This document shows positions 46,890 to 55,468 of a DNA stretch of 64,000 nucleotides, one piece after another. The notes beneath the pieces were generated by a model that worked only from the letters and a program-made list of their open reading frames with translations, ran no database searches and had not been told where the DNA came from. Positions within the stretch are counted from its first letter, which is position 1; every line of letters begins with the position of its first letter. The translations under genes were made by a program, and so were the position numbers. Source of the DNA: Streptomyces sp. NBC_00425 (GTDB taxonomy: Bacteria > Actinomycetota > Actinomycetes > Streptomycetales > Streptomycetaceae); assembly GCF_036030735.1 (NCBI RefSeq), contig NZ_CP107928.1:6510001-6574000 (forward strand). Direction: 5' to 3'.

Positions 46890-47705
46890 ATGCCGTACGA
46901 GTGGCCACCGCTGGTACCCGGAGACCCGGACGAGATCGCACGCCGCGTGGCTGGCGTACTCGAGGACGCTTGGCAGCGACTCGCCGCCAAACAGCGCGCC
47001 GTCCTCGCCCAGTTCGCCGACAACCTGAGGACGCCGCACACCGTGGCGACGTTGGAGGAGTTCAAGCAAGCGATCCGCGCCTTCCGGCAGCGCGTAGACC
47101 AAGAGGCCCGGCAGTTTGTCCAGCGGCAGTTACCTCACCTGTACGCCGCAGGGGCTCAATCCGCAGCCGAGGCCCTCGACGTGACCTTCACCTGGACCAC
47201 GTTCCACCGCGACGCTCTACAGTCGCTCGCGGCCGACTCCTACGCCGATTTCCTGCGCCGTTCCCAGGAAGCCGAGCGAATGGCGAACCAGTTCTATCGG
47301 GCGGCGCGAGAGGCGGCCCGCCGAGAGGTGCCCCTGCTCGCGGCGGGCAATATAACGGCGAAGCAGGCCGCGAAAAATCTGGCGGACAAACTCGCCACTG
47401 AGCACAAGCTGACCCACGTTGTCTACCGCAACGGCGCTCGCGTTCCGGTCCGCTCCTGGGCCGAGGCCGCCACCCTCGCCAAGTCGGCCGTCGCCTACAA
47501 CGCCGGCACCCTCAACCGGAGCCGCCAGGCGGGCGTCACGATGGTCGAGGTCTTCGACGGCCTCGACTGCGGCTGGACCACCCATCAGGACACCGACAAG
47601 GCCAACCGCACGGTGCGGACCGTCGAAGAAGCTGCCGAGTGGCCCATCTCCCATCCGCGCTGTCGGCGGGGGTTTGGCCCACGGCCGGATCTGACGTCGG
47701 TCTGA
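46890..47705 (+). CDS. phage minor head protein (MuF-like)
   Basis: 271 residues. A helical N-terminal two-thirds leads to a C-terminal MuF-type module: AAGNITAKQAAKNLADKLAT, SAVAYNAGTLNRSRQAG, VFDGLDCGWTTH and the ending EWPISHPRCRRGF. Such proteins are carried in small numbers in the head and attach near the portal. A second partial copy of the NRSRQAG-to-WPIS region is at 58,178-58,324. It is the last recognisable structural gene; no tail gene follows. Confidence 0.8.
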   Translation: MPYEWPPLVPGDPDEIARRVAGVLEDAWQRLAAKQRAVLAQFADNLRTPHTVATLEEFKQAIRAFRQRVDQEARQFVQRQLPHLYAAGAQSAAEALDVTFTWTTFHRDALQSLAADSYADFLRRSQEAERMANQFYRAAREAARREVPLLAAGNITAKQAAKNLADKLATEHKLTHVVYRNGARVPVRSWAEAATLAKSAVAYNAGTLNRSRQAGVTMVEVFDGLDCGWTTHQDTDKANRTVRTVEEAAEWPISHPRCRRGFGPRPDLTSV

Positions 47706-47852
47706 CCGCGCATCACGGACCTCGACAAGTCCGTTGACGAGCGGAGGGCCGTCGAGCTGGAGCACCTCGAAAAGCTGCTCTTCGTCGCCTACCGGCAGGC
47801 TGTAGGGGTTACGGGACTAGCGTCCGACCTGGTCAGGGCCAGGAAGCCATGA
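47706..47852 (+). pseudogene. remnant of a second small-terminase gene
   Basis: The 48 codons immediately after the minor-head stop read DERRAVELEHLEKLLFVAYR, close to the intact small terminase's DELRALEADRLDRLFFVAYK. There is no start codon and the similarity ends after about 35 residues. It points to an old deletion or recombination that joined a minor-head gene to the middle of a terminase gene. Confidence 0.6.
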
Positions 47853-48119
47853 ATTACACACATTGCTGAACGACGTCAAGTTTTAAGAGCCGGAAAGGTA
47901 CGTCGACGCATCCTCAGTTGCTCTAGGGTGTGATGGAAAGCTAGCTGGTCGCGTCCCGCAGTCTTCACGAGCGGATCGGGGGCACCGACGCTCTGGGGTG
48001 TCGGTGGCTGAGCCTGAGGGTTCGTGGAGCTCTGCGGGCGTGACCAGTCGGCTGATGCGAGAGGGGCGCCGGTCACCCTTACTTTTCCAGGGTCAAGGCG
48101 ACCGACGCCGGGAACCAGG
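47853..48119. other. 267-base region without a convincing gene
   Basis: A reverse-strand frame of 66 codons (47,876-48,076) has a weak start and no recognisable sequence. Otherwise I see nothing. Confidence 0.4.
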
Positions 48120-48278
48120 CTAGGAGCGGTGGTCGTAGACCACGATTCCCAGCTGGACCAGGATGGCCCCGACCTTCACCAGGTCGGGCCATCCACTCTT
48201 CTGCGCCGCAGAGTTCGCGCGGTGCTTGTGCTTAGGTCGAGACTTCGACCTCGCGCGGCTCTTTCGGTGCTGTGCCAT
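48120..48278 (-). CDS. 52-residue basic small protein
   Basis: ATG 48278 is preceded by GGGAGG at ideal spacing. The N-terminal half is very basic (HRKSRARSKSRPKHKHR) and the C-terminal half hydrophobic (LVKVGAILVQLGIVVYD), which would suit a nucleic-acid-binding or membrane-surface peptide. I recognise no family. Binding site and composition are the support. Confidence 0.5.
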   Translation of the reverse strand: MAQHRKSRARSKSRPKHKHRANSAAQKSGWPDLVKVGAILVQLGIVVYDHRS

Positions 48279-48450
48279 CCAGCCTCCCTATGGCCGCCGT
48301 CGCGAGTTGCGACGTGGGACCACTGGAAGGCCGGTCAACACGTAGTCGCGACGATATACAAGCAACCTCCTCGACGCTCCCAACTCCCTTTTTTCTGTGG
48401 ACAGATGGCGCCTTGTGGATAACGACGGCGCCCTTGTACTGTCCGCGATC

Positions 48451-48816
48451 ATGGGGAGACAGGGGAGATGGGTTGCAGCCCTCGTACTGGTTGCGGCTCT
48501 TGCTGGGGGAATTGCGGGCTGTGGCTCGGAGGAGTCGGCGCAGGAGCGTAGCGACCGCATCAAGGCCGAGGCGCAACAGCGGGTCGACGAGTGGATTGAT
48601 GTCCGCAACGCCGGCACTACAGCCGGGGAGTTGCTGAGGGACACGGCGCTCGCTCGCGGCGGCACGTCCCCGGTGGAAGCTGTACCGGGTGAGGCGGAGT
48701 GCCGTGCCGAGTGGGAGCGACAGGACCTCGACGAGAAGTACGGCCAGGACCTCGTGGCCTCCTGGGTCGCCGGATGCACGGACGTGGACGTGGCGGTCCC
48801 CACGACTTCAGGGTGA
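48451..48816 (+). CDS. secreted lipoprotein, hypothetical
   Basis: 121 residues from ATG 48451. The N-terminus is a lipoprotein signal peptide: basic MGRQGR, a hydrophobic stretch, then the lipobox AGGIAGC. The mature part is charged and helical with two further cysteines. It may be a surface or superinfection-type protein, but the function is unknown. No clear binding site precedes it. Confidence 0.7.
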   Translation: MGRQGRWVAALVLVAALAGGIAGCGSEESAQERSDRIKAEAQQRVDEWIDVRNAGTTAGELLRDTALARGGTSPVEAVPGEAECRAEWERQDLDEKYGQDLVASWVAGCTDVDVAVPTTSG

Positions 48817-48833
48817 GGCGCCGTCGGCGGTTC

Positions 48834-49376
48834 ATGATCTGGGAATGGCTCGCAGTGCTTACGGCCAACAATGGCGAGTGCATGTACTGCGGTGACCGCT
48901 CACAGACCATGGACCACGTGATCCCATTCGCCGACGGAGGAGCGGATGAACTGACAAACCTCGTGCCGGTCTGTCACGACTGTAACCGGAGAAAGACGGA
49001 CAAGACTCCTCCGGCCTGGTTCATCGGGATGGACCTGACGATCCGCTGGTCCGGCAACGGCACCCCTCAAGGGCGAAGTGGGCACGGCGACGGCATCATG
49101 AGCCTCCGAGAGATGTACCTGTCGGTCCACGAAGAGGTTTTGGGCCTGCTCGACGACCTGGACACGGTGGCCGCAGAAATCGCTGATCCGAAACGCCGAG
49201 AGTGGTTCGAGACCCGGTATCGGCTGTACGGCTACCCCTCTGCGTCGTACGGGGTGCCGAGGGCACGGAAGCAGACCGAACAGCGGATCGCCGATGCGAA
49301 GGAGAGGGGTTATCCGAGCGTGGACGAAGAACTCGCCCGCAGGATGACGCAGAGGGGCCTCTCACCAGCGGACTGA
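48834..49376 (+). CDS. HNH endonuclease-domain protein
   Basis: 180 residues from ATG 48834; a GTG at 48813 overlapping the previous stop is possible. The HNH core is complete near the N-terminus: CMYCGDRSQTMDHVIPFADG, then NLVPVCHDCNRRK, with two CxxC zinc ligands. The C-terminal 110 residues are helical and of unknown role. Some phages need an HNH protein next to the terminase for packaging. Here it lies at the far end of the head module, so it may equally be cargo. Confidence 0.8.
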   Translation: MIWEWLAVLTANNGECMYCGDRSQTMDHVIPFADGGADELTNLVPVCHDCNRRKTDKTPPAWFIGMDLTIRWSGNGTPQGRSGHGDGIMSLREMYLSVHEEVLGLLDDLDTVAAEIADPKRREWFETRYRLYGYPSASYGVPRARKQTEQRIADAKERGYPSVDEELARRMTQRGLSPAD

Positions 49377-49444
49377 GACGGCCAAGGCGGTCAGGGACGG
49401 GGGCTATCTGGTACGGGGGTCCCGCGCCTTGGCGCGGCGGGGCT

Positions 49445-49675
49445 TCAACCTGCCCAACCCATGTCGTACACCTCGATCCCGCCGAGGTACGAGGTGAACG
49501 CCACCCATGACCGCGGCCCGAACACCACAGCCCCATCCCAGCCACCGAGCGGAGGCCACGCCCGGGGCCGGACCAGAACCGCAGCGATCACCTCCATGAC
49601 CTCCTGGCGGCCGTGCTCGGGCAACTCGTTCAGTACCTCCTCGGCCCGAACCGCCAAATCCACCTCGTACGTCAT
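49445..49675 (-). CDS. small RelE/ParE-like protein
   Basis: 76 residues from the ATG at 49675. The pattern of two helices (VDLAVRAEEVLNELPEHGRQ) followed by strands ending EVYDMGWAG resembles RelE/ParE-fold toxins, but key catalytic residues cannot be identified and no antitoxin gene is adjacent. A solitary, possibly inactive, family member. Confidence 0.5.
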   Translation of the reverse strand: MTYEVDLAVRAEEVLNELPEHGRQEVMEVIAAVLVRPRAWPPLGGWDGAVVFGPRSWVAFTSYLGGIEVYDMGWAG

Positions 49676-49774
49676 GCGCACCCCCGTGCTCGTGATCATC
49701 CTGGAGCAGCAACGTACGGTGCGATGGCGAAGCGCGTGACGGCCTGTGGATAACCGCAAATGCCTGTGGATAGC

Positions 49775-50112
49775 TCACCGCAACCGCGTCACCGCGACAA
49801 CGGCGTGCCGGGTCGTCTCGGCCAGCACCTCCACCATCAGGTCGACGACCACGGCCGTGTACACCTCACCCGTCCCAGAGACGCCGTGCGCCCCGGCTCA
49901 GAAAGGGTCAGCTGCGCCGCGACCTGGGCAGCCAACTGTGCACCGATGGCCCGGGTCAGCCGGACTCGCCCGTCCGGCAGCCGTACGACGAGCGCCCTCG
50001 GGCGGATCGCCGGCCCCGTGTAGCCGACCACAGCAGCGTCGGTCGTCTCCGCGTGCCTGACCTTCTTCCACGACGAGGCGCGCCCTGACCGGTACGGCGA
50101 CGTCCCGAGCTT
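49775..50112 (-). pseudogene. ATP-dependent DNA ligase remnant, 3' part
   Basis: The frame reads SPYRSGRASSWKKVRHAETT followed by AAVVGYTGPAIRPRALVVRL, the end of the nucleotidyltransferase domain and the start of the OB fold of Streptomyces ATP-dependent ligases. A frameshift near 49,866 is needed to reach the natural C-terminus (ending TRHAVVAVTRLR). The 5' part of the same gene lies 1.76 kb away, beyond the hydrolase gene. Confidence 0.75.
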
Positions 50113-50422
50113 CGCGTTCCCTGTCAAGTTCTGCGTGTGAGACTGAATGGTCGGCATGTGGCTCTTCGCTGCTGCACGGCAGGGCTCACGTGCTCCTCTC
50201 CTGCGGGGGACGATGGCCCGCGGTTCGGATGGCTGAAGGGCCCTGTGGCGGCGGGGTCTGTCCAGTCCGATCCGCCCTTCTGCCCTCCGAAGCCACATTT
50301 AGTTCTGAGGGTTGTGCGACCAATGGGTGAGTTACAGGGCGACATGGTCCGATTTCGCAGAGCCTCGCCCCAGTCGCGAATACGGTGGCACCTACCTAGA
50401 TGATACGAATCGGGAGTCAAGG

Positions 50423-51778
50423 ATGACGGAACCCTCGGCTGGCGCTGACGACGGCGAGCCGTTTGAGGTATCCGGTTCCCCTCAAACAGCCGTATCGCAG
50501 GTGGAGTTCGAGGGAGTAAATGTCTGTCGAGTAGCTGCACTCTCGATGATGTTCGGCGGAGATCGCGAGAGAGTGGGTGAGGTCGCACCCGAGCTCCGAG
50601 AGATTGGCTTCTCTGAAAGACTAAGTACCGGACAAAGCACCTGGCAAGCTGCTGATCCTTTGGAACAGTTCCCGGACTTGCGCGAGCAAGAATATAGAGG
50701 AGAGGGTCGCAACCGTGTCCGGCTATGGCAGATGCTGAACGAGGAGCCGCAGCCGCAATCCGCCAATGCATTCCTGGTGGCCGTCCTCGGGAGTAATCTC
50801 GAACGAGAGTCTGCAGCTGCTGCTGCCGCGCTGTGGCGTGCGAATCTTGGATTCGACCGACTCTCATCGCAGCATCCGGATCTATGGGAATTTTGGCATC
50901 ACTTGGTCCACATGTGGGGGCCGTTTCGGGGCTTTCCGTGGGAACCCTTCGCGTGGTCACGCCCAGGACCGATCGATTTCGAACCAGGCGAGGATGACCC
51001 TCAGGGGGTTCAATGGAATCCTGATCAGTGGACAGAGATCTACGATCGGGCGATGTCGGAGAGGCTTCCTCAGGACCTTGCGGTCTTCCTCATCAGGCTT
51101 CTCGTCCTGTGGCGTCTGGACCTGGCTCTGCGGTCACCGGACGCCGTAACCCGCTCACTGGCCATGGCGGCGGTTGCGCCAGTTGACGACACGGGCGGGG
51201 TTCCTGCGCCGCCCCGTGGGATTTCTGCGCAGCCAGGGGGGCAGGCGGTCTCAACCATGATCCATGGCACCTTCGCTTGGATGGGCGATTGGTGGCGTCC
51301 GGGTGGTGACTTTCATGCGTTCATCCTGCCTCATCGCCCCAATCTCTACAGCCGCGGCGGTAGGTTCAGCTGGAGCGGAGCCTACAGAAACAAAGCCCGC
51401 CAGCTAGCGGCGGACGACTTCTGTAAATGGGCATCTGACGAGGCGCCGAATGGATTGCAGACCCTGTTTGCTCACAGCTTCGGCGGTGAGATTGCGGCGC
51501 GCGCTGTTCTGACAGGGACACCCCTGAGTGAGCTTGTCTTGCTTAGCAGTCCAGCCACGCGTCTCGTTAAGGCTGTCGTCAGCACGCCTGGTCTTCGGGT
51601 AGTGGACGTCCGATTGCGCTTCGACCCCGTCCTGGTCTTGGCACGGACCCGGCAGAGGATTCCTCCCGCCCCTAACCTGACCACAGTTTTCTTTGATCGA
51701 TGGCGACTCGGCCATGGGGCAACCCATATGGAACGTGTCTGGGCGGAGGAAGACGTGTTCACGCGAGGTCGGATCTAA
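50423..51778 (+). CDS. alpha/beta-hydrolase-fold protein with unknown N-terminal domain
   Basis: 451 residues from ATG 50423 (GGGAG upstream). Residues 1-270 are unlike any family I recognise (acidic, Trp-rich: WEFWHHLVHMWGPFRGFPW). From about 280 an alpha/beta-hydrolase region appears: STMIHGTFAWMGDWWRPGG, nucleophile elbow LFAHSFGGEIAARA (Ser near 360) and a possible catalytic His in GHGATHMERVW. It is probably a lipase/esterase-type effector. It sits inside the decayed ligase gene on the opposite strand, so it arrived by insertion. Confidence 0.65.
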   Translation: MTEPSAGADDGEPFEVSGSPQTAVSQVEFEGVNVCRVAALSMMFGGDRERVGEVAPELREIGFSERLSTGQSTWQAADPLEQFPDLREQEYRGEGRNRVRLWQMLNEEPQPQSANAFLVAVLGSNLERESAAAAAALWRANLGFDRLSSQHPDLWEFWHHLVHMWGPFRGFPWEPFAWSRPGPIDFEPGEDDPQGVQWNPDQWTEIYDRAMSERLPQDLAVFLIRLLVLWRLDLALRSPDAVTRSLAMAAVAPVDDTGGVPAPPRGISAQPGGQAVSTMIHGTFAWMGDWWRPGGDFHAFILPHRPNLYSRGGRFSWSGAYRNKARQLAADDFCKWASDEAPNGLQTLFAHSFGGEIAARAVLTGTPLSELVLLSSPATRLVKAVVSTPGLRVVDVRLRFDPVLVLARTRQRIPPAPNLTTVFFDRWRLGHGATHMERVWAEEDVFTRGRI

Positions 51779-51873
51779 CCGATGGTTCAATGCCCATGTC
51801 CTGCCGAGCATCAGATTTCTGCACGTAGAAGACACACCAAATCACCAACGCACCCTCTCAGGTCAGCTTCCAC

Positions 51874-52348
51874 GCCCTGATCCAATAGGGACTTCGCCAC
51901 TACGCCCTCAACGCCCGTGTTCTGAAGCGAGGCGTACCAGGCCTGCGCCACCGACAGATCGTCCGTCGCCGACACCGCCTGAATCGGCGACGGCGACGAC
52001 AGCCCGGCAAGCACATCGAGCATCATCGCGCGCCGCTCGACGTACGGCCGCCCGCGAACATCCCCTGTCGGCAGGGCGAGGGCGTCCCAGACGATGTACA
52101 GAGCCGGGTGCGCCGGCCCGCGCGGGCGCCGACGCCGCCCGGGACTGCGCCGCCTCGAAGGTGATCCGCTCGCCCACGACGACCACGGCCTCACCGTCCA
52201 GGACCACACCGGGCGGCAACTCCATCCCTGGCAGCGCGATGTCCATCCACGTGGCCGTCACATCGCGCTCGGAACGCGCCAGAAGACGCACGCTGTCGGC
52301 TGTGCGCCACATGACCGTCCTGTGGCCGTCCTTCTCCAGACAGATCGG
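51874..52348 (-). pseudogene. ATP-dependent DNA ligase remnant, 5' part
   Basis: Two frames are needed: 52,348-52,131 reads VRLLARSERDVTATWMDIA and LPPGVVLDGEAVV, and 52,113-51,874 reads ALYIVWDALALPTGDVRGRP and GVEGVVAK, both ligase motifs in order. The active-site motif KxDGxR has become EKDGHR, one residue short. With the frameshift near 52,120 and the interruption at 51,874 this gene is dead. Confidence 0.8.
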
Positions 52349-52617
52349 TGTCTCATGAGACACCGCGAAACAGAAGCGGAGCAGCCCATTCCGATACGTC
52401 TCGCCCTCGGATAGCCTGAGCGCACATGCGTGGCTTCTGCCGTCTCTGCCACGGCGGGAATCCATCTCACCGACCTTCTCGTCGTGGAGGCCTTCGCAGG
52501 TCGGTAAGGCGACTCTGCCTGCCCTCATGAGCTGAAGGCGTGCGGCGTCGTCGGACCGAGCCGCGTGGGCCCTCGCAGAGCGAGGGTCGCAGCGGCTCCC
52601 GAATCCAAGGCAGCCGC

Positions 52618-53070
52618 GTGATCACAAAGCTTCTCGCCAAGATCATTTGTGTCGCCGTTTGTACTGGCCTGATCTTCGGCTTCGCGTCCTCCGCTTCTGC
52701 ATATGAACCGTCCGCGTCCGTAGTTAGCCGGGCGGAGATCCGCCCCTCCGACCCAGCCTCTTCGACGGCATGCCAGGAGGGACAGGGGGCTCAGTCCGAC
52801 GTCGTGGTGAGGGACAAGACGACGACCGAGCCGAGGCAGGGCTCGACCACTGGCCCGACCCTTCAGGGGATCCTGTGGGTGCTGGCTTACTTGATCTTCC
52901 TGGCTCTCATGGCAGTTCTTGCCGCAGTATTGGTGGGCTGGCTCACCCGCAGGTCCGGCTCCAATATCTGGAAATCGATACTGGCTGGACTCGGCTCCGC
53001 TGTTGCCCTTGATGGACTGTTGGTCGCCATGACGCCTCAGGTTTTGCAGATGGTCGGGTGTGGATCCTGA
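52618..53070 (+). CDS. secreted or membrane hypothetical protein
   Basis: 150 residues from GTG 52618. A signal peptide (LLAKIICVAVCTGLIFGF, then ASSASA) is followed by a 60-residue extracytoplasmic region with one Cys, then two membrane helices (about 85-108 and 122-140) and a C-terminal GCGS. I recognise no family. No strong binding site precedes the start. Confidence 0.6.
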   Translation: MITKLLAKIICVAVCTGLIFGFASSASAYEPSASVVSRAEIRPSDPASSTACQEGQGAQSDVVVRDKTTTEPRQGSTTGPTLQGILWVLAYLIFLALMAVLAAVLVGWLTRRSGSNIWKSILAGLGSAVALDGLLVAMTPQVLQMVGCGS

Positions 53071-53095
53071 GCAATCTCCAGCCGTGCGTCATGTC

Positions 53096-53350
53096 TCATG
53101 AGCCGAGGTACCCAGGCCCTGGCCAACCGGACCACCGCCGGTTACATGCCCGCGACGAGGGCCGTGGGGGCGCGACGATGACGCGGGCTCGACGGTCGGC
53201 GTCGCGGCGCCGCATCACATCGTCCAACAGCACCGGCGTACCGGCAGGCAGCCGATGCCGTTCGAGCGACTCCTCAAGCAGGGCGAGATCAACCCCGGCC
53301 ACGTCCCCAACCCGCCACATCGCCCGGGGGTTGGCGAAGTACAACTGCAC
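53096..53350 (-). CDS. small hypothetical protein
   Basis: 84 residues, GTG start 4 bases after GGAGG. The first 45 residues look structured (LYFANPRAMWRVGDVAGVDL, then PAGTPVLLDDVM); the rest is Arg/Pro-rich and may be out of the original frame. The first part faintly resembles the start of some Streptomyces tyrosine recombinases, which I cannot confirm. Confidence 0.45.
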   Translation of the reverse strand: MQLYFANPRAMWRVGDVAGVDLALLEESLERHRLPAGTPVLLDDVMRRRDADRRARVIVAPPRPSSRACNRRWSGWPGPGYLGS

Positions 53351-53611
53351 AGATCCTCCGAGCCTCGGCGTACGCGGTTGTGCACGTTCGCGTGTACGTC
53401 ATGAGCCAACGGAGGCGCCCTACGTGGGGTACGGGACGGCTCAGGAGTCACTCAGATGAGACACAACAGAGTGTCTGGAGAACCGTCGAGCTTGATCTTG
53501 TACCACCATCCCGGCTGGCGGGCAGCACGGGAGCCAGCTCGGCCAGCGCGACCTCCACGGGGAACTGCACGTGATCAGCCTCCGCCCACGAACGGCCGCC
53601 CGCCCGTCGGC

Positions 53612-53965
53612 CTACTCCGGGATGACATGGAGTGCCGTGTCCGGATTGCAGAACGGGCAGGCCTCGACATGCTCGTACAGCGCCCTCCGCGCCTGGCCTT
53701 CGCTGATCGGCTGGATCCGGACGCCTTTCGCCATGGTGCAACCGCCCTGGTGAACCAGCGCGGGCGGGCTCCCGGCACCTATACCCCGCTCCAGAAGCCA
53801 CTCGGGCGGAGGCGGACGCCGATCCTCTGCCCTCCGCCGTGTGGTCTCCCGGTCCTCCTCGACCGCGATCCATCGATCCAGCTGGGCAAGACTCGCCTGC
53901 GCCTGCTGCACGATCACGCGACGCGCGAAGTACAGCAACTCAAGACGAGACGGCACGTCGGTCAT
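53612..53965 (-). CDS. DUF6233-like protein
   Basis: 117 residues with the recognisable Streptomyces pattern: a helical, charged N-terminus, then RRPPPPEWLLERGIGAGSPP, a CTMAKG segment and the C-terminal HVEACPFCNPDTALHVI with a CPFC pair. Members of this group are numerous on Streptomyces chromosomes and plasmids; their role is unknown. Confidence 0.7.
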   Translation of the reverse strand: MTDVPSRLELLYFARRVIVQQAQASLAQLDRWIAVEEDRETTRRRAEDRRPPPPEWLLERGIGAGSPPALVHQGGCTMAKGVRIQPISEGQARRALYEHVEACPFCNPDTALHVIPE

Positions 53966-54199
53966 GTGTTCGATTCTAGAGACGATTTCGCGTCAGATTC
54001 GCTACAGGTGGTCCCGCCAGGGCCTTTGGGTGATCACACAATCTCTACAGGGAAGGCTATAGACCCTCTGACCTGCGACTTTTCCATCGTTCATCCCCGC
54101 AGATCGATCAGGCTGAAGATTCAGCCCTAGGGACATGGCTGACGGCAAACCATGACGGAATCAAGGCCGACCTGCACCGCCTAACGTCTACTGCGCAAG

Positions 54200-54242
54200 C
54201 GGACGGGGACCGCCCCGGCCAGGGCGATCCCCGAAACGTCCG
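54200..54242. repeat. extended hairpin in a 309-base gap
   Basis: CGGACG/CGTCCG encloses GGGGACCGCCC and GGGCGATCCCC (one mismatch). It lies between the DUF6233 gene and the small membrane gene at 54,275 and is probably a terminator or leader structure. The rest of 53,966-54,274 shows nothing. Confidence 0.6.
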
Positions 54243-54274
54243 CACTCCAACCGCTGCGCGCAGAAGAGAGAGAC

Positions 54275-54460
54275 ATGCCTATGGAAGCACAGACGTGGAA
54301 GCCCCTCCCGGTCCAGTACAGACGCCCCCGCCTCTACGACTGGCTCATCGCGGGCACGCTCGCCGCCCTCCTCTATCTGGAGCCGCAGGTCCCGGCGCCC
54401 ATCCCGGCGATCGTCGCCTTCGCGGCGCTCCGCTGCATCCGGTATCGCCGGACTGTCTGA
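54275..54460 (+). CDS. 61-residue membrane protein
   Basis: ATG 54275 with AGAGAGAG upstream. Basic N-terminus, then two short hydrophobic segments (YDWLIAGTLAALLYL and PAPIPAIVAFAAL) and a basic end. No family recognised. Confidence 0.55.
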   Translation: MPMEAQTWKPLPVQYRRPRLYDWLIAGTLAALLYLEPQVPAPIPAIVAFAALRCIRYRRTV

Positions 54461-54501
54461 AACGAGGCGGCTTCAGCGTATGGGCCCCGCTGCACTGCGC
54501 G

Positions 54502-54741
54502 GTGGGGCCCTGGCGTGTTCGCTGGCTCGTCGGTCGATGGGTGCTCCGCATCCGGCCGGCGGACGGCACGCCCCCGTTCGGTGTCGCCCGGCGGCGGACG
54601 GTGCCTATGGACTATCTGACGGTTCTGCACCACATCAAGGAGGTGGTCCTGTGCGTCAGCCTGAACGGCAGGTCGTGGGTGGTCGACTGGCACCGCACCA
54701 GCCTCCTCTCTGGCCTCGTCACGGCCAAGGTCATCGCCTAG
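54502..54741 (+). CDS. possible small hypothetical protein
   Basis: 79 residues if GTG 54502 is used. The text is protein-like near the end (LTVLHHIKEVVLCVSLNGRS, then WVVDWHRTSLL), but the start is not settled and the frame is open further upstream. Low confidence. Confidence 0.35.
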   Translation: MGPWRVRWLVGRWVLRIRPADGTPPFGVARRRTVPMDYLTVLHHIKEVVLCVSLNGRSWVVDWHRTSLLSGLVTAKVIA

Positions 54742-54967
54742 GACGGCCTGGAGTCGGGCCCGTCTCAACGAGGCGCCCCCGCTCCCACGCTTTGAGCAGG
54801 CGCTCGCTCTTGTCAGTGTCGTCGGTCAGTCGGATGACGACCTTCTTGTCGCTGCCGTAGAGCCCGACCCAGTCCCGCCAGGTTCGGCTGGCTGTCGCAC
54901 CGTCGGTCCACTCCCCGGTGACCGCCGGACCGTCGGCCACGAACTGGAGCCGGACCAGCGGTGTCAC
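54731..54967 (-). CDS. small hypothetical protein
   Basis: 78 residues, GTG start overlapping the stop of the upstream small gene (GTGA), so the two are coupled. Contains GEWTDGATASRTWRDWVGLY and IRLTDDTDKSERLLKAWERG. No family recognised. Confidence 0.5.
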   Translation of the reverse strand: MTPLVRLQFVADGPAVTGEWTDGATASRTWRDWVGLYGSDKKVVIRLTDDTDKSERLLKAWERGRLVETGPTPGRPRR

Positions 54968-55194
54968 GGCACTCGTACCAGGGCGCGCGCCTGGCGGCGC
55001 AGCTCCACTCGTGCGCCGGGCAACCGGTCAGAGCTGGACCAGTACGGGTGAAACAGCAGCTGAGCGGACAAGGAATGTAGGCGGCGGCGCAGTGCGGTGG
55101 TGTGCACCGGACGCGGTACGGCGAGCGCCGCGTATGTCCGCTGCCAGTCCGCCTGGAGCTGGATCAGGTCGGAGAGGAAGGGAGTGTGCCTCAT
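54964..55194 (-). CDS. small hypothetical protein
   Basis: 76 residues from ATG 55194 (longer starts at 55203 or 55284 are possible). Helical and Arg/Leu-rich (FLSDLIQLQADWQRTYAALA). Coupled to the next gene by GTGA overlap. No family recognised. Confidence 0.45.
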   Translation of the reverse strand: MRHTPFLSDLIQLQADWQRTYAALAVPRPVHTTALRRRLHSLSAQLLFHPYWSSSDRLPGARVELRRQARALVRVP

Positions 55195-55268
55195 GGGTCG
55201 CATGAGTTCACATGTTCGATTTTCTGGCCAAGGTGATAGGTCGAAGTGGCGGGCGGTGTTGTGGTCGG

Positions 55269-55306
55269 CGGGTAGCCGGTTCACGGCAACGTGATCCGGC
55301 TACCCG
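55269..55306. repeat. long hairpin with GCAA tetraloop upstream of the Septu-like operon
   Basis: CGGGTAGCCGG pairs fully with CCGGCTACCCG; after one T-T mismatch and one T-A pair the stem continues CACG/CGTG around a GCAA loop. Sixteen pairs with a GNRA loop is more RNA-like than a usual terminator. It is 163 bases before ptuA, in a 265-base stretch with no other gene. Confidence 0.65.
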
Positions 55307-55468
55307 ACCACGGGGGTGAGGGAGCGGCTCAGACGGTCTTGTCTTCCGCGGCGTGGCGAGTGTCTTGTTGCCGCGTGGCCCTGTCCCGTCTCTCGGCCAT
55401 GGACGGCCATGATGACTCACTGATTCACTTGGGTTGAGACAGCTCTAGGTGTGCAACGGGAGGGTGCG

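Noticed and set aside
55204..55468. Retron non-coding RNA upstream of the PtuA/PtuB-like genes
   Set aside because: No reverse transcriptase gene lies anywhere near; only a single hairpin is seen. Kept only as a low-interest RNA question.
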